64,000 nt of DNA from assembly GCA_001632425.1 (NCBI GenBank), contig KV425578.1, positions 228,498 to 292,497 of the forward strand, read 5' to 3'. Below, piece after piece: positions 10,781 through 21,781 of the stretch; positions within the stretch are counted from its first letter, which is position 1; each line of letters starts with the position of its first letter. This DNA is from Neolentinus lepideus HHB14362 ss-1. Taxonomy: Eukaryota; Basidiomycota; Agaricomycetes; Gloeophyllales; Gloeophyllaceae. A program made the translations under genes and the position numbers. The notes beneath the pieces were generated by a model. The model was given only the letters and a program-made list of their open reading frames with translations, was not told where the DNA came from and ran no database searches.

Positions 10781-11841
10781 TCAGGTCATGTGATGCTCCA
10801 CGGACGCGTCGATCCGCTCGCCGTGTTTCTGTGGCGCGGGGGGTTGGCCCTCGGAGGGCTTGCTCTGGGAGGACGAGCCTAGGAGGTGGTCGAGACTGTA
10901 TTGGATCCCATTGACGTTGGCGAACTCTTCGTCGTGTACGACAGCCATGTCGCGCTGCGGGAACTCTACAGGTGTAGCAGGCGGGGAGACGGCGGGTGAC
11001 TCGACACCCAGGAGAGCGTCGAGGGAGTATGTTATGCCCTTTACTTGTTCGATACGCGATCCTTGGATCGTGCCAAAGTGGAGAACGCGGCCGTCTGCAG
11101 GGCTCACCTGCGCATCACATTGAGAATAGGTCGGAGTAGGGTAGAGAATGGGGACATACGAGAGGCGCGTTAGCTACTGGTCTCACACCAGGTTTCAGCT
11201 TCCTATAGAAAAACTCGCCGAGACTACGATACTGCGTCAAGTCCTCCGGGTCGATTTCCTCGAGGTTGCACCCAAATATCTAGGCGTAGAGCCGAAAGCC
11301 AAACGGGCGGAACCAAACGGGCAGCTCGAGTCCGTTTAGATATCCCCATAACCGGGACAGATTTTTGAGCGGAAGGGCACCAATGACATGAACCTGAGGC
11401 AAAAGCAAAGGTCTGGATTCAGAATCAAGGATGCGAATGGACGCCACGCACATGCCAGGGCCCCTTCAGTCTGACGACCTCGTTCCCGTTCTCGTCAACG
11501 TGTACTTCTTTCGCTAGGTGATTTTTGCGATAGTCAACGGCTACGAGTAGTAGTGCCCCGACAGCTATGGGGAGGGGGTACCATTTCGTTGGTGTGTCTC
11601 GCCAGACTGCCGATAGTCTTTCTAGCCAAAAATTTCGCGTTTAATGTTTCGATAATAAAGGGTAGCATAAACGGAGACACTGACCGTACAACGGGCGACT
11701 TCTATCCTTTGCACTTTCAGGACCAGGGCCCGTAGCGTACAACCGCCGTAGACACTTTACTTTGGGATATGTTTGAGTAGCACGATGTAGACGAAGACTT
11801 TTATAGAGGTTTGGTCGTTTCTGCCGTATTATGGCGGACAT
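10781..11841 (-). pseudogene. Mitochondrial phosphatidylserine decarboxylase, 5' part only (truncated)
   Basis: From ATG 11841, exons encode a basic, mitochondrial-type presequence, then (after an intron of about 65 nt) a membrane anchor YPLPIAVGALLLVAVDYRK, then [56 protein letters not shown] and SPADGRVLHFGTI...EQVKGITYSLDALLG. These are the ordered landmarks of PSD1, which makes phosphatidylethanolamine at the inner mitochondrial membrane. A TAG at 11280-11282 replaces the Trp/aromatic codon expected in RLY-x-x-FG. The sequence ends at 10781; the catalytic C-terminal half with the LGST-type self-cleavage site is missing and replaced by the APH gene. The functional PSD gene must be elsewhere. 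Confidence 0.85.
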
Positions 11842-12272
11842 TTTTGGTCCATAAGTCTGGCCAACAAGGTGGAATCAGACAGTGTGGAACTGCCTTGTAA
11901 CAAGCCGAATATTTTAAACAAGAGCGGTGTCTGAAGTCCAAGATAGCGTCATGCAATCGGCAAGGACGGATGACAGGGGTCTTCTACGTGATTGATGTGA
12001 AGAGTGGAAGGGAGACGCGCTTGTGGCACTTAGTTAGTATGCACGCGTTCGAATCACGCTGTTGCATAGCGGTATACATATTTTCTGCCGAAATAGAGAA
12101 TGCAGCACGCTTGCCGAGAGCAAAAGAGGGTGGTTTCATGTGGCGCAGGATGAAGTAAGGATTCGAATTAACGAACTACAAAGTAAGGACCATAGATAGG
12201 AGAGCGTCGCTCCATGAATCCATTCAACATGCATTTATCACGCCCTCAAACATCGTAGACGAAAACGAGAAC
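11842..12272. other. Intergenic, nothing recognised
   Basis: About 430 bp between the PSD1 fragment start and the end of carboxypeptidase copy B. No open frame with coding character, repeat or RNA gene was recognised. Confidence 0.5.
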
Positions 12273-14390
12273 CTATAGCTCTTCTCCTGCCAACCACCTG
12301 TTCACCAGTTCAAGCGATTCCTTGGGCTTATCATATGGAGCCTGTCTCATCATCATGAGCATCGAATCCATAATTATCACTTAAGAAATCCAAGCCTACC
12401 ATGTGCCCAGCTCCATAGATCGTCGCCCAACTCAACGTCCTCGCCGACCGCGTCTTCCCCACCTCCTTCCCATCGACATTCCACCCTCTCAACTCCGCCT
12501 CCGCCAACTCCTCCTTCCCGCTCCACTCCAACGCCATCAACCATCGCTCATTTCCAACCCAATTGCACACCCAGTCGAACGTGCCCACGAAGATGAGCAC
12601 CCGCACGTCGCGCTCGAGCAGCGCCGCGACGTGGTCGTACGAGGTGCGCAGCTCGTCGCCAGAGGCGTAGAACATCGCCCCAACGAGTTGGCTTACCGTA
12701 GTGTGGTTGCTCGTTACGGCGCGGTCGACACCGAGCGCCTTCCGGAGGGAGGGCTGGGCGAGGTACTCGTCGATCGTGCTACACATAATACGGTCAGTGC
12801 GGGCTGTAAAGGTTGAAGGGTGTGATGCTATCGCGCACTTGATGATCGGGTAGCAAAGGCCGCCCTCTTCCAGAGGCGTGCCCTCACACTGTCTGCTCAG
12901 ATCGTATGGGTTTACGCCTAAATATACACATCAACCTCAATCTGAGAACATTTTTCATCAAGCGAGGATTTACCACTGGCTATGAACGGATCCTCGAGCT
13001 CCGCCCGACAGATAGACATGGCTTCCGAGCAGCCTATGAAGTCAAAAACGTCGATACACGACGCCTGCATCAGTTTTTGGCATCTAAGAACCACCTGTCT
13101 CATGCGAACACAGGTACTGGCCGAATAAAGGTGAGTACAATATCCGTTGGCGACATGTACAAACGAGTACCTGATGTCTAAAATGGGCGGCACGGATGCG
13201 GGCGTGCACTGCATGTCGTAGTACGACAGGATCATCTTGTATTGGTCTGTATAGCCACTGCCTGTACACATATTTCTTCCATACCTTTCACCATGAAGAG
13301 GGAGAGCGAGAACAGACCTATCATGATGGACGAGAGATTGACAGGCGTCATGCTAGCTTCCACGAGCTTCGCGTTTTGGTCGTACACTGCTGAAGCAAAC
13401 AGCGGGATATATCGACCCTATCATGAATGGGCGAATATGATAAGCGCTCTGGAGGAAGAGATGGAACTAAGTAGGCTGACTGACACCGTACGACTCTCCG
13501 GCCATGTGGAAACCTCGGTTCTTGAACTGACTGAAGTGTTCGAAGAAAATGGCGACAAACGCAGCGATGTCGACTGCTGCTTCCTCTGTCGTGCTCTAGA
13601 ATCCGATTCAAGTACGTGAATACTGTTTTTATGCCGGCGTCATTAGGACGTACCACGGTCTCTCCGTACTCTGCGTATGAATAGCCCACGCCAACAGGCT
13701 GGTCGATAAAGAAGACATTCGCGTTGGAGTTCCATGACTCTGGGTGGAACTTTGTGGCGGTCGAGTTGACCACTCTGCACGGACCTTCGCAAACAACGAT
13801 GAATGTCGACGAAAAGATACCACACGTAGAAATGTACCGAGTTCCATGAAGAGGCCGATGGTAGAAGAACCACCGGGACCTATACAAGCAAAAGTGCTCA
13901 ATAGATATTCACTAGCAAGACCTTTTTCAGTCACCTCCGTTGGTCCAGAAGATCACGTCGTCTTTGTCGGGATCATTCCTACTTTCGAAGAAATAGAAGA
14001 ACAGGTGCCTCGCTTCGATGTCGATGTAACCAGTATATGCCCTAGAGTCACATCAGTTGGCGTTTCGAGATCACAGCTAGAGTCTGCATACGCGACAGTT
14101 CCGTCGCAGAAGTCGCTCTTCTTGACACGGACGTTATACTTTGGGAACGCCGGATGGCTCAGTGTGGTAAATTCGCTGCGTAAGGCGCTCAGTTGACCGA
14201 ATGGCGTGAAAGAGTCTGGATCAAAAGACGCGAGCTTGAGCGAGGTCCGATCATTGGAGTTGAGCGTCTTGATTCTATGTCCCACATCCAGTCTTTCTCG
14301 CCCCAGCGTGAACGGGTCTTGACGATTTGTCGCGACGGTCGAGGCACATAGCAATCCAAGGACGGCCATCAAGACTGCAAAAGGCCGCAT
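12273..14390 (-). CDS. Secreted serine carboxypeptidase, family S10 (copy B)
   Basis: This copy is intact by inspection, about 515 residues. Exons (minus) include 14092-14390, 13935-14041, 13838-13879, 13654-13784, ..., 12400-12778 and 12273-12341, the same architecture as copy E. It has a signal peptide (MRPFAVLMAVLGLLCASTVA), a propeptide-like region, SDFCDGTV, the oxyanion motif NGGPGGSS, FFIDQPVGVGYSYAEYG, the nucleophile in GESYG, the Asp in GTFDWVCNWVGN and the His in GAGHM. The product would remove C-terminal residues from peptides in the secretory pathway, vacuole or outside. The Cys of the usual GPGCSS motif, which in carboxypeptidase Y forms a disulfide, is Gly here, as in copies A and C but not D and E. 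Confidence 0.9.
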
Positions 14391-14790
14391 ATTGCTGCGG
14401 AGGGATGCACACTGAAAAACAGGTATGCTTTCCTTTAGCTTTTAAAATCCTGATGAAAGCTGCGGTTCAGGAAGATCAGGGACACTAAACTGCGCTCGCG
14501 ATGGACGTGCATGATCTAGTTTCGGAGATTATAAGGGAGTCTTCGTTATCGCATGGGCGCGGATTGCGCAACGAAATAATTCGGAGATATGAGGAGAGAA
14601 TGCAGTTATTAGGATAAGCCGGAAATCCTTTTGTGGCAAATTGTCCAGCTTGTCTGGAACTTTGACAGTTTACAAGCCATAAAATCGTTTGCGGCTCTAG
14701 AAGCGTTGCCAGAAGAAAGAAACAATAATCTTGCCAAACATAAGGACACGTTTGGAAGAAGAGTAGCCTTGTGGGTCCATGCGGGAAAGG
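14391..14790 (-). promoter_or_regulatory. Upstream region of carboxypeptidase copy B
   Basis: Shares blocks with the flanks of copies A and C: GTTTCGGAGATTATA, GTCTTCGTTATCG and a distal GCGTTGCC...CAAACATAAGGACACG block near 14700-14755. The remaining stretch to 15009 holds no recognised feature. Confidence 0.55.
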
Positions 14791-15009
14791 GACCCGGAGT
14801 ACGTACCATCACCCAGATGAACTTGACATCGAGCCTTGACAGTGGCCGGAATAAAAGACTAAAGCTCATTCACAGAAAATAAAAGAGTATCGTTTCTTTT
14901 CATTTGGCTCAGAATAATGAACTACAGGTTGAGGACTAATGAGCGCAGCGCGTCGCTCCATCAATCCGTCTAGCACACCGTATCTGGTATGTTGTACATG
15001 AAGCTAAGC

Positions 15010-17090
15010 TTACAGTTCCTGTCCTGCCAGCCACCTGTTCACCATTTCAAGCGATTCCTTGGGCTTATCATACGGAGCCTGTATCATCATCGTGAGTATG
15101 CAATTCACAAATTATAACTTTAAGAAATCCAAGCCTACCATATGCCCAGCTCCATAGATCGTTGCCCAAGTCAACGACCTCGCCGACCTCGTCTTCCCAA
15201 CCTCCTTCCCATCGACATTCCACCCCCTCAATTCCGCCTCCGCCAGCTCCCCCCTCCCGCTCCGCTCCAGCGCCATCACCCACCTTTCGTTTCCGACCCA
15301 GTTGCAGATCCAGTCGTACGTGCCCGTGTAGATGAGCACTCGCACGCCGCGCTCGAGCAGCGCCGCGACGTGGTCGTACGAGGTGCGCAGCATGTCGTTG
15401 GAGGCGATGAACATCCCCTCGACAGGCCGGCTCGTCGTTGTGTCGTTGCCCGTCACGGCGGGGTCGACGCCGAGCGCCGTCCGGAGGGAGGGCTGGGCGA
15501 GGTACTCGCTGATCGTGCTGCAGTGTTGAAAAGTCAGTGCGGCTGGAAATGCTGTGTCGCTGTTACGCACTCGATTCTCGAGTAGCAAAGGCCGCACTGC
15601 AGGCCCTCACATGGTTTGCTCAGATAGTGCAGGTTCATACCTGATATGCATGTCAGCCTCGACATGGGAATGTCCGTGCTACGGTAAGGATGTACCGCTG
15701 GCGATGAACGGGTCCTGAATCTCCGCCGGGCAGATAGCCATGACTTCCGAACAGCCTATGAAGTCGAAAACATCGATACACGATGCCTGCATCCGTTTCT
15801 GGCATCTGGGGACGACTTGGCTCATCCGGACGCAGGTACTGCCCGAGTAACGTAAGCACGGTAGGCATCGCCGGCATTTCTGAGGGGGTACCTGATGTCT
15901 AGGATGGGCGGCAAGGACGCAAGAGTGCACTGCATGTCGTAGTACGACAGAATCATCTTGTACTGGTCCGTCCAGGCGCTACCTGTGCCCGTATTTCTTG
16001 AGTAGTCATCTTCACGAAGATAGAGAGTGAAAACATACCTATCATGATAGACGAAAGGTTGACGGGCGTCATGCCGGCTTCCACGAGCTTCGCGTTTTGG
16101 TCATATACTGCTGAAGCAAACAGCGGGATGTAACGACCCTGTCATGGATGAGTGAACACCACAATTGCTCCAGTGGAACTACACGGACTAACACCGTACG
16201 ACTCTCCAGCCATGTGAAAACCTCGGTTCTTGAACAGACCGAAATGTTCAAAGAAGATGGCGACAAACGCAGCGATATCGACCGCCGCTTCCTCCGTCGT
16301 GCTCTAAAATCCAATTCGCGTACATGATTGTGTTTTGATATCGGCGTCACGAAGACCTACCACGGTCTCGCCGTACTCCGCATACGAGTGGCCAACGCCG
16401 ACAGGCTGGTCGATGAAGAACACATTCGCGTTGGAGTGTCATGACTCTGGGTGGAACTCTGCGGCGGTCGAGTTTACCACTCTGCACGGGCCTTTGTGGA
16501 CGCCATTGAGCGTTGTTGACAAAAAACAATACATGATAGGAATGTACCGAGCTCCATGAAGAGGCCGATGGAGGAGGAGCCTCCGGGACCTTTGCAAGCA
16601 GGATGGTCAATACACATTCCCTGACATAATAAGCGTTTCTAAGCAAAGTGCCTCCGTTGGTCCAGAAGATCACGTCGTCCTCGGCGGGATCGTTCCTGCT
16701 CTCGAAGAAATAGAAGAACAGGTGCCTCGCTTCGACGTCGATATAACCAGTATACGCCCTAGAGTCATATCAGTTCGCAATTCGAGATCACAGCTAGAGT
16801 CTGCATACGCGACAGTTCCATCACAGAAGTCGCTCTTCTTGACACGGACGCTGTACTTTGGGAATGCCGGATGGCCCAGGGTAGTAAATTCGTTGCTCAA
16901 GGCGCTCAGTTGACCGAATGGCTTGAAAGAGTCTGCATCAAACGTCGCGAGCTTGAGCAAGGTCCGATCGTTCTTGAAACTGGGTGCATTGATCCTATGT
17001 CCCAGACCCAGTCTTTCTCGCTCCAGCGTGAACAGGCTTTGCGACGGCTGAGGCACAGAGCAGCCCTACTAGGAGTGCGCAAGACCACAT
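15010..17090 (-). pseudogene. S10 serine carboxypeptidase copy C (frameshift and nonsense)
   Basis: A paralogue of copy B with the same exon order and all catalytic motifs still visible ([17 protein letters not shown]; last exon 15010-15078 ends at TAA). Two lesions are seen. The ATG at 17090 opens a signal peptide (MWSCALLVGLLCASAVA), but about 11 bp are missing relative to copy B just after it, so the frame hits TAG instead of entering the LFTLERERLG segment. In the exon carrying [14 protein letters not shown], the Trp codon TGG is TGA (plus 16439-16441). The segment 16539-16860 is almost identical to copy A at 1-321. A start downstream of the frameshift would lack a signal peptide and still meet the TGA. 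Confidence 0.88.
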
Positions 17091-17440
17091 ACTGAAAAAC
17101 CGGTACGCTTTCAAGCTGCGATCCTGCGATTTGAAACCTCCTGCATGATTCAGTTTCGGAGATTATATTGTACGGGAACACTAGTGATGGGTCTTCGTTA
17201 TCGTGTGGGTGGCGCAGTGACTCGCAAGATCATTCGGTGATACGACGGAGAAAACGCATACTCCGTGCCGGGCGACGGACCGGCAGAAGTTTAGTTATTG
17301 CAAGCTATCTCGTACTTTGATAGTGTATAAGGCACAAAGACTTGCAAGACTAGCCCGTAGAAAGCGTTGACACTGGAAGATGGAAACAGGAATCCCGTAC
17401 GTCAAACATATACGCGCACATGAAGACGGGACAAGGTGCG
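17091..17440 (-). promoter_or_regulatory. Upstream region of carboxypeptidase copy C
   Basis: Contains the blocks shared with copies A and B: GTTTCGGAGATTATATTGTA, CACTAGTGATG, GTCTTCGTTATCG and the distal GCGTTGACACTGG...GTCAAACATATACGCGCACA. The similarity to A is clearly closer than to B. Confidence 0.55.
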
Positions 17441-18078
17441 TACCCAGCAATATCCCCCTCTTCTGCGGCTTGTTTCTGCACTTTGTTGCTATGTGCCATG
17501 CAGAAAGCAGTGCCACCCACTGGCACTTCGCGAATAAGCATATGTCCACAGTCCGGAAAACAGACTCGGGCCAGTGCTCAGTGCGCTTCCTTCCCGGAAT
17601 CTACTGAGCTCGTCGCTTCCATTGGCCTCGCAACTGCTCTGTTCGCCGTCCCCGAGTCGGGGTAACCGGGCTTCCCTCAACACACATGAAATCGTGCGGT
17701 CGATTTTCAATCTATTTTATTGTCTCGACCAGCGACCTTGAGAAGGCTATGGGACACAACGATGCTACAAGGTTGCTATCCTTTTGGTTTGTAACATGGG
17801 AATCTCCAATATCGACGGTCTTCACGGTGCATTTACACAATCAATCTTCTTCTAGATGCTGTGCCCTTGTGTTCAATCGATCTCTATAAGAACTTTTGTG
17901 GGCATCATTACTCAGAGTTTGACCAACGGCTTAATTAGAAACCTCCTCGCGAGCTCGTGGATTGCATCAAGAAACAGTTCAGCCTCCTCGGAAGCTCGTG
18001 AGTACCTCTGCCCTTTTTCTCCACTTTCCATATGATAATCTGGCTTTGTCGAGGCAGCATTCGAATATACATACCAGA
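17441..18078. other. Intergenic, nothing recognised
   Basis: About 640 bp without a convincing gene. It includes the presumed promoter of the small gene starting at 18079. Confidence 0.45.
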
Positions 18079-18588
18079 ATGACTGACATATACATTGCGT
18101 TGCATTCGACGGGCCAGCGCGGAAGATACCACTGGCAGCTAGTCTTCCCAACGAGCGCCGGTCATATCGGCAATGCGAATGTCTTCCAGGTTCGCTTGGA
18201 CAGCGTGTGGGTCACTGCGCACGCCAACAACGCGGACATCCTATCGAGCTCCGAGTCCTCGTTCGTGTGTGCTGTCCGACTCCCGCCCGTGAGCGACATC
18301 AAGAGGGCGCACCGGATTGCTGCGACCGAAGACCCTGGTCAAGGCAGCACTGCATTGCTGTGGATACACAGCGCCGCGGGCTTGGGCTGGTCGTGTGCCC
18401 AGTGGGTTATACGCGTGTTGAGAATTTTCATCGCCGAGGGCATCATGACCAGTACTTTGACAGCTGGGGCCGAGGATAATGGGGCCAGCTTTTATCTGCA
18501 GATATGTGGTGTGGGCGCTAAAGCTGAGGACGACAGGGATCTTGGGCAGGTAGTAGATGGTGTTCGGATCATTCCATTGGACGCCTAG
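18079..18588 (+). CDS. Hypothetical protein, 169 residues (DUF6914-like?)
   Basis: A single open frame from ATG 18079 (MTDIYIALHSTGQRGRYHWQ). The N-terminal Y-I-A-L-H-S...Y-H-W pattern, a central stretch ending in VRLPPVSDIKRA, and SCAQWVIRVLRIFIAEGI, where a Cys precedes Trp-Val in a predicted helix, resemble the layout of a family of short fungal proteins beginning L-Y-x-A-L-Y...Y-H-W and ending C-x-x-W-V. That match is from memory and tentative. No signal peptide or membrane segment is seen. The frame is open further upstream (to 17962), but the start at 18079 fits the pattern best. Confidence 0.55.
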   Translation: MTDIYIALHSTGQRGRYHWQLVFPTSAGHIGNANVFQVRLDSVWVTAHANNADILSSSESSFVCAVRLPPVSDIKRAHRIAATEDPGQGSTALLWIHSAAGLGWSCAQWVIRVLRIFIAEGIMTSTLTAGAEDNGASFYLQICGVGAKAEDDRDLGQVVDGVRIIPLDA

Positions 18589-18837
18589 GTGTTCTTCAAG
18601 CTTCTGCTCGACGCAAAGTTGAGATGTATAACTCCTGTGATGCAGTTGAATGGATGGATCTTTCTGTTGTGTTTAATTGTACGATCCGTTTGAGTTATAT
18701 CCATGATCTCGTATTTCTGAGCCGCACACGTCGCATCAAGGATAGATTTTATAGACCACGTAACGGAAGACAAGCAGCCGACGTAGAAGCCATGCCTCGC
18801 TGCACACATCGACACCTCTCTGACAGCGCCGCAACAG

Positions 18838-19180
18838 CCTTTCACGACGTCGACACCCACGTCGACTGGTTGCAGCTGTCAGTTCGTCCTGCAAAGGTCC
18901 TGTCAGCGGCTCCCAAGTACTGATTCAGCTGCCAGCATTAATATTATACTGGCCCGCCGGTGACTCTTTCGAGTCCTGCGGGCGTCGAACCTGCACGCCC
19001 GCTGTTCTAGGCTCGTGACCCGCCTGTCGTACCACCATTGGGGCAGAAAGTTGGACAGACATTCTGCCTCAATGCAGACTGTACGACAGGCGGGTCACGA
19101 GCCTACCGCTGTTCCCTTCTACGCTCTGATCTTCATGCACGCCATAATTAGACATCATATGGTGAGCGACAGGGGCGAAT
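18838..19180 (-). pseudogene. Decayed APH-family kinase remnant
   Basis: The plus-strand stretch 18838-18960 aligns with 10126-10255 inside the intact APH gene: shared blocks TTTCACGACGTCG, ACGTCGACTGG, AAAGGTCCTGTCAGCGGCTC and CTGGCCCGCCGG. A second block near 19138-19160 (CATAATTAGACATCAT) matches the start region of that gene (10668-10684). The order is preserved but most of the middle is gone and partly replaced by a 96-bp foldback, so no product is expected. It marks an older duplicate of the APH locus. Confidence 0.7.
19009..19104. repeat. Perfect 24-bp inverted repeat (foldback)
   Basis: The arms 19009-19032 and 19081-19104 are exact complements (starting AGGCTCGTGACCCGCCTGTC), with a 48-bp loop that itself contains a weaker GGCAGAA/TTCTGCC pairing. 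It lies inside the decayed APH copy and is absent from the intact gene, so it was inserted or generated later. Confidence 0.9.
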
Positions 19181-19323
19181 GACATATGTCCGAGGCACTT
19201 GAATCTTATCTTATCTGATGGCTTCTCCCATAAAACCGCCAAATTTGCCATGACTCGGCAGTGACTCCTTCACACAAATCTTCGGATCCCTCCCACCCAC
19301 TCAAGCTCAATATTCAATATTCA

Positions 19324-20828
19324 ATGGCTGCAAACGGCAACGCAGCGGACCCGGAGGGAACCAATTTCTTCAACGCGGGTGCACTTGCCGGGCTAGATGT
19401 ATGCACATGTTTTTTTCGTCGTCTGCAGCGTTCTTTCTCATCGAGCGGTTATATATTATAACACCAGGCCTCGAAAGTCACTATTACAAAAGCTAAAACG
19501 CTAAAACCCATTCCAGCCGTCGAGGATCTCGGGATGGGGAATGTACGTGCATACCGTTTACTTTACTTCGAGTTTGTTTTAATGAAGCAATGGGGCAGAC
19601 TATGACGGACCACATGATGGTCGCGACGTTCCACCCCGCGCGCGGGTGGTCCGCGCCTGAGATCAAGCCGTACGGACCGCTCGAGCTCGACCCTGCGAGT
19701 TCGTGTTTCCAGTACTGCCCGAATGTGTTTGAGGGGATGAAAGTGCGTGTCTACCCATACCTTTTACACGGAGGATGCCACTCACCGTCGTCCAGGCATA
19801 CCTCGACCCCGAAGGCCACCCCCGCCTCTTCCGCCCCGACCTCAACATGGCGCGCATGCGCCAATCCGCCGAGCGCGTCGCCCTCCCCGTACGTCCCCCC
19901 CTGTCCCCCCTTAAGTCCTACTAGCTAACACCCTCCCTCCATATACAGCCCTTCGACCCCGCAGAGCTCCTCACCCTCATCAAGCGCCTCGTCACCCTCG
20001 AGCAGCGCTGGATCCCCACCACCCCCGGCTGCGCGCTCTACATCCGCCCCACCCTCATCGGCACGCGCCCCGCGCTCGGCGTCTCCGCGTCCGACCACGC
20101 TTTGTTGTACGTCATCCTCTCGCCGATGGGACCGTACTTCCCCACCGGGCCCCGCGCGATCAGCCTGCTCGGCGTGCGCGCGCCGGCGCGCGGGACGGGC
20201 GCGTGGAAGCTCGGGCTGAACTACGCGCCGGGGTTCCAGGCGCAGCGCGCGGCGGCGGGGCGGGGGTATCAGCAGGTGCTGTGGCTGGAGAAGGCGGGCG
20301 CGGGGCTGGGGGGGATGAAGGTCACGGAGGCGGGCGCGATGAACTTTTTCGTGGTCGTAAGAAGGGACGACGGCGGTGTGTCTTGGTTGGTTCTCTCTTT
20401 GCTTGCGCGAGCTGATTGGGGTTTGTGGTGGAGGCGTGGACGTGGTTACGCCGCCGCTGGACGGGACGGTCCTCCCCGGCGTCACGCGCGCGTCGTGCCT
20501 CGCGCTCTTGCGCGCGCCCGCGCCCTTCGCGCCGGGGCTGCCCAAGCTGCATGCGCACGAGCGCGCGCTGAGCGTCGCGGACCTTGTGCGGTACGCGGAG
20601 GCGGGGCGGCTGCTGGAGGCGTTTGGCGTGGGGACTGCGGTCGTTGTGGTGCCCGTCGGGCGGATTGGGTACGAGGAGGAGGGGGCGGGGGAGGGTGAGG
20701 GGGGAAGAAAGGTGAGTGACATCGTGCTGCCCGAGGGGGTGGGCGTGGCGCGGGCGCTGTGGGAGGCGCTGGTGGAAATCCAGGAGGGGAGGCGGGAGTG
20801 GGAGGGGTGGAGTGTGCGGTGTGCGTGA
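19324..20828 (+). CDS. Branched-chain amino acid aminotransferase
   Basis: Six exons (19324-19398, 19468-19542, 19599-19742, 19796-19888, 19949-20375, 20434-20828) give a 402-residue class IV PLP aminotransferase that interconverts Leu, Ile and Val with their 2-oxo acids. Landmarks in order: FHPARGWSAPEIKPYGPLEL, CPNVFEGMKAY, RMRQSAERVALP, ALYIRPTLIGT, the PLP lysine in GAWKLGLNYAPG, YQQVLWL, EAGAMNFFVV, and TPPLDGTVLPGVTR. There is no obvious long mitochondrial presequence, which would favour the cytosolic isoform, but this is uncertain. The 3' half is very GC-rich, with Ala, Gly and Glu-rich insertions near the C-terminus (GYEEEGAGEGEGGRK). Confidence 0.93.
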
Positions 20829-21781
20829 GGGTGAGGGAAGTTAAAAGTATAGAAAGAGTCCAGGGTGTAATATTAGATAGCACGGTCCGTCGAGTTTACC
20901 TTGGGCGACACTCCGATGTTATGTGGTGTTGATCTAGACGCCGGAGCCGAGGCAATGCAATCCTCCCAACAAAATGAGGACGCGGAAAGATCCGAAATTA
21001 TGTAATGTATTCCCGTGAGCTACGCCGTTGCCCCGCGGGAGCGGCCACTGTCCTACTGCATCCCACCATGTTATAAACCAAGAATATTTACGGCGGGAAA
21101 TGAGATAAAATGGTAACGAGTATCTGTAGAAACAAAATAAGAGCAAATAAAACAACTGGATAGAGAGAGATATCTCTTTAAGAGCAGCAAAGGCTTTGCG
21201 AGCATCCTAATATAGATAGTATTTAAAGGTCGGAATACTATACTCCTTGGTGTATTGGTTATATCGTCGGGTAGTCCTTAGTCTCGCTTGTCACGCTAAA
21301 GTTTCCAGGGATGGCAATTCAATTCTTGCTCATTGTATGAATATATTATTGCCTCAGTCGACATAAGTGTGCATCTCAAGTCATCGTGCATGTTATACCA
21401 CTTTTTTAAATTTACCTTTTTACCTTTTCAATGATGGGGCCTGGTTTTCAGTCCCAATGATTAGCTAGATCAATTATGGTCCCTCCACCACTATGCTTAT
21501 TTTGTTCATTTGTCCCAGAGCCAGAACCCAGAGTACTAAGTAATACACTGTACCACTAATAACCGAGACTTAGAAAAATCTGATACTCTCAAGCAGTGTG
21601 CGTGCTCTGGCACAGTAACTCGCTAGGCGCACTGCAGTTGCCACACGGGCGCCACGACCTTCCGTTTCAGGGATTCCGGATCTTGCCGAGTCCTCATTTT
21701 GTTGGAGGATTGCATGTTCTCCGGAGCCATTTTGATGGCCGGCCATGTATTCGAAGCTTTGAAGGTCGCAGTCCTGCTTGA
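20829..21781. other. Intergenic with an imperfect inverted duplication
   Basis: No gene recognised. The stretch 20941-20995 reappears in inverted orientation at about 21671-21730 (shared core TCCTCATTTTGTTGG and AGGATTGCAT), roughly 80% alike by eye over about 55 bp. It could be the eroded ends of a small element. The region ends with the target duplication TGA at 21779-21781. Confidence 0.5.

Noticed and set aside
18975..19035. A tRNA gene on the minus strand around the GGTTCGA-like stretch
   Set aside because: A T-loop-like TTCGA is present, but the T stem has a mismatch and no consistent D arm, anticodon arm and acceptor stem could be drawn.
19925..20883. Long minus-strand and other-frame open frames across the aminotransferase gene
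   Set aside because: Very high GC content suppresses stop codons in all frames. The plus-strand six-exon model has all family motifs and keeps frame.
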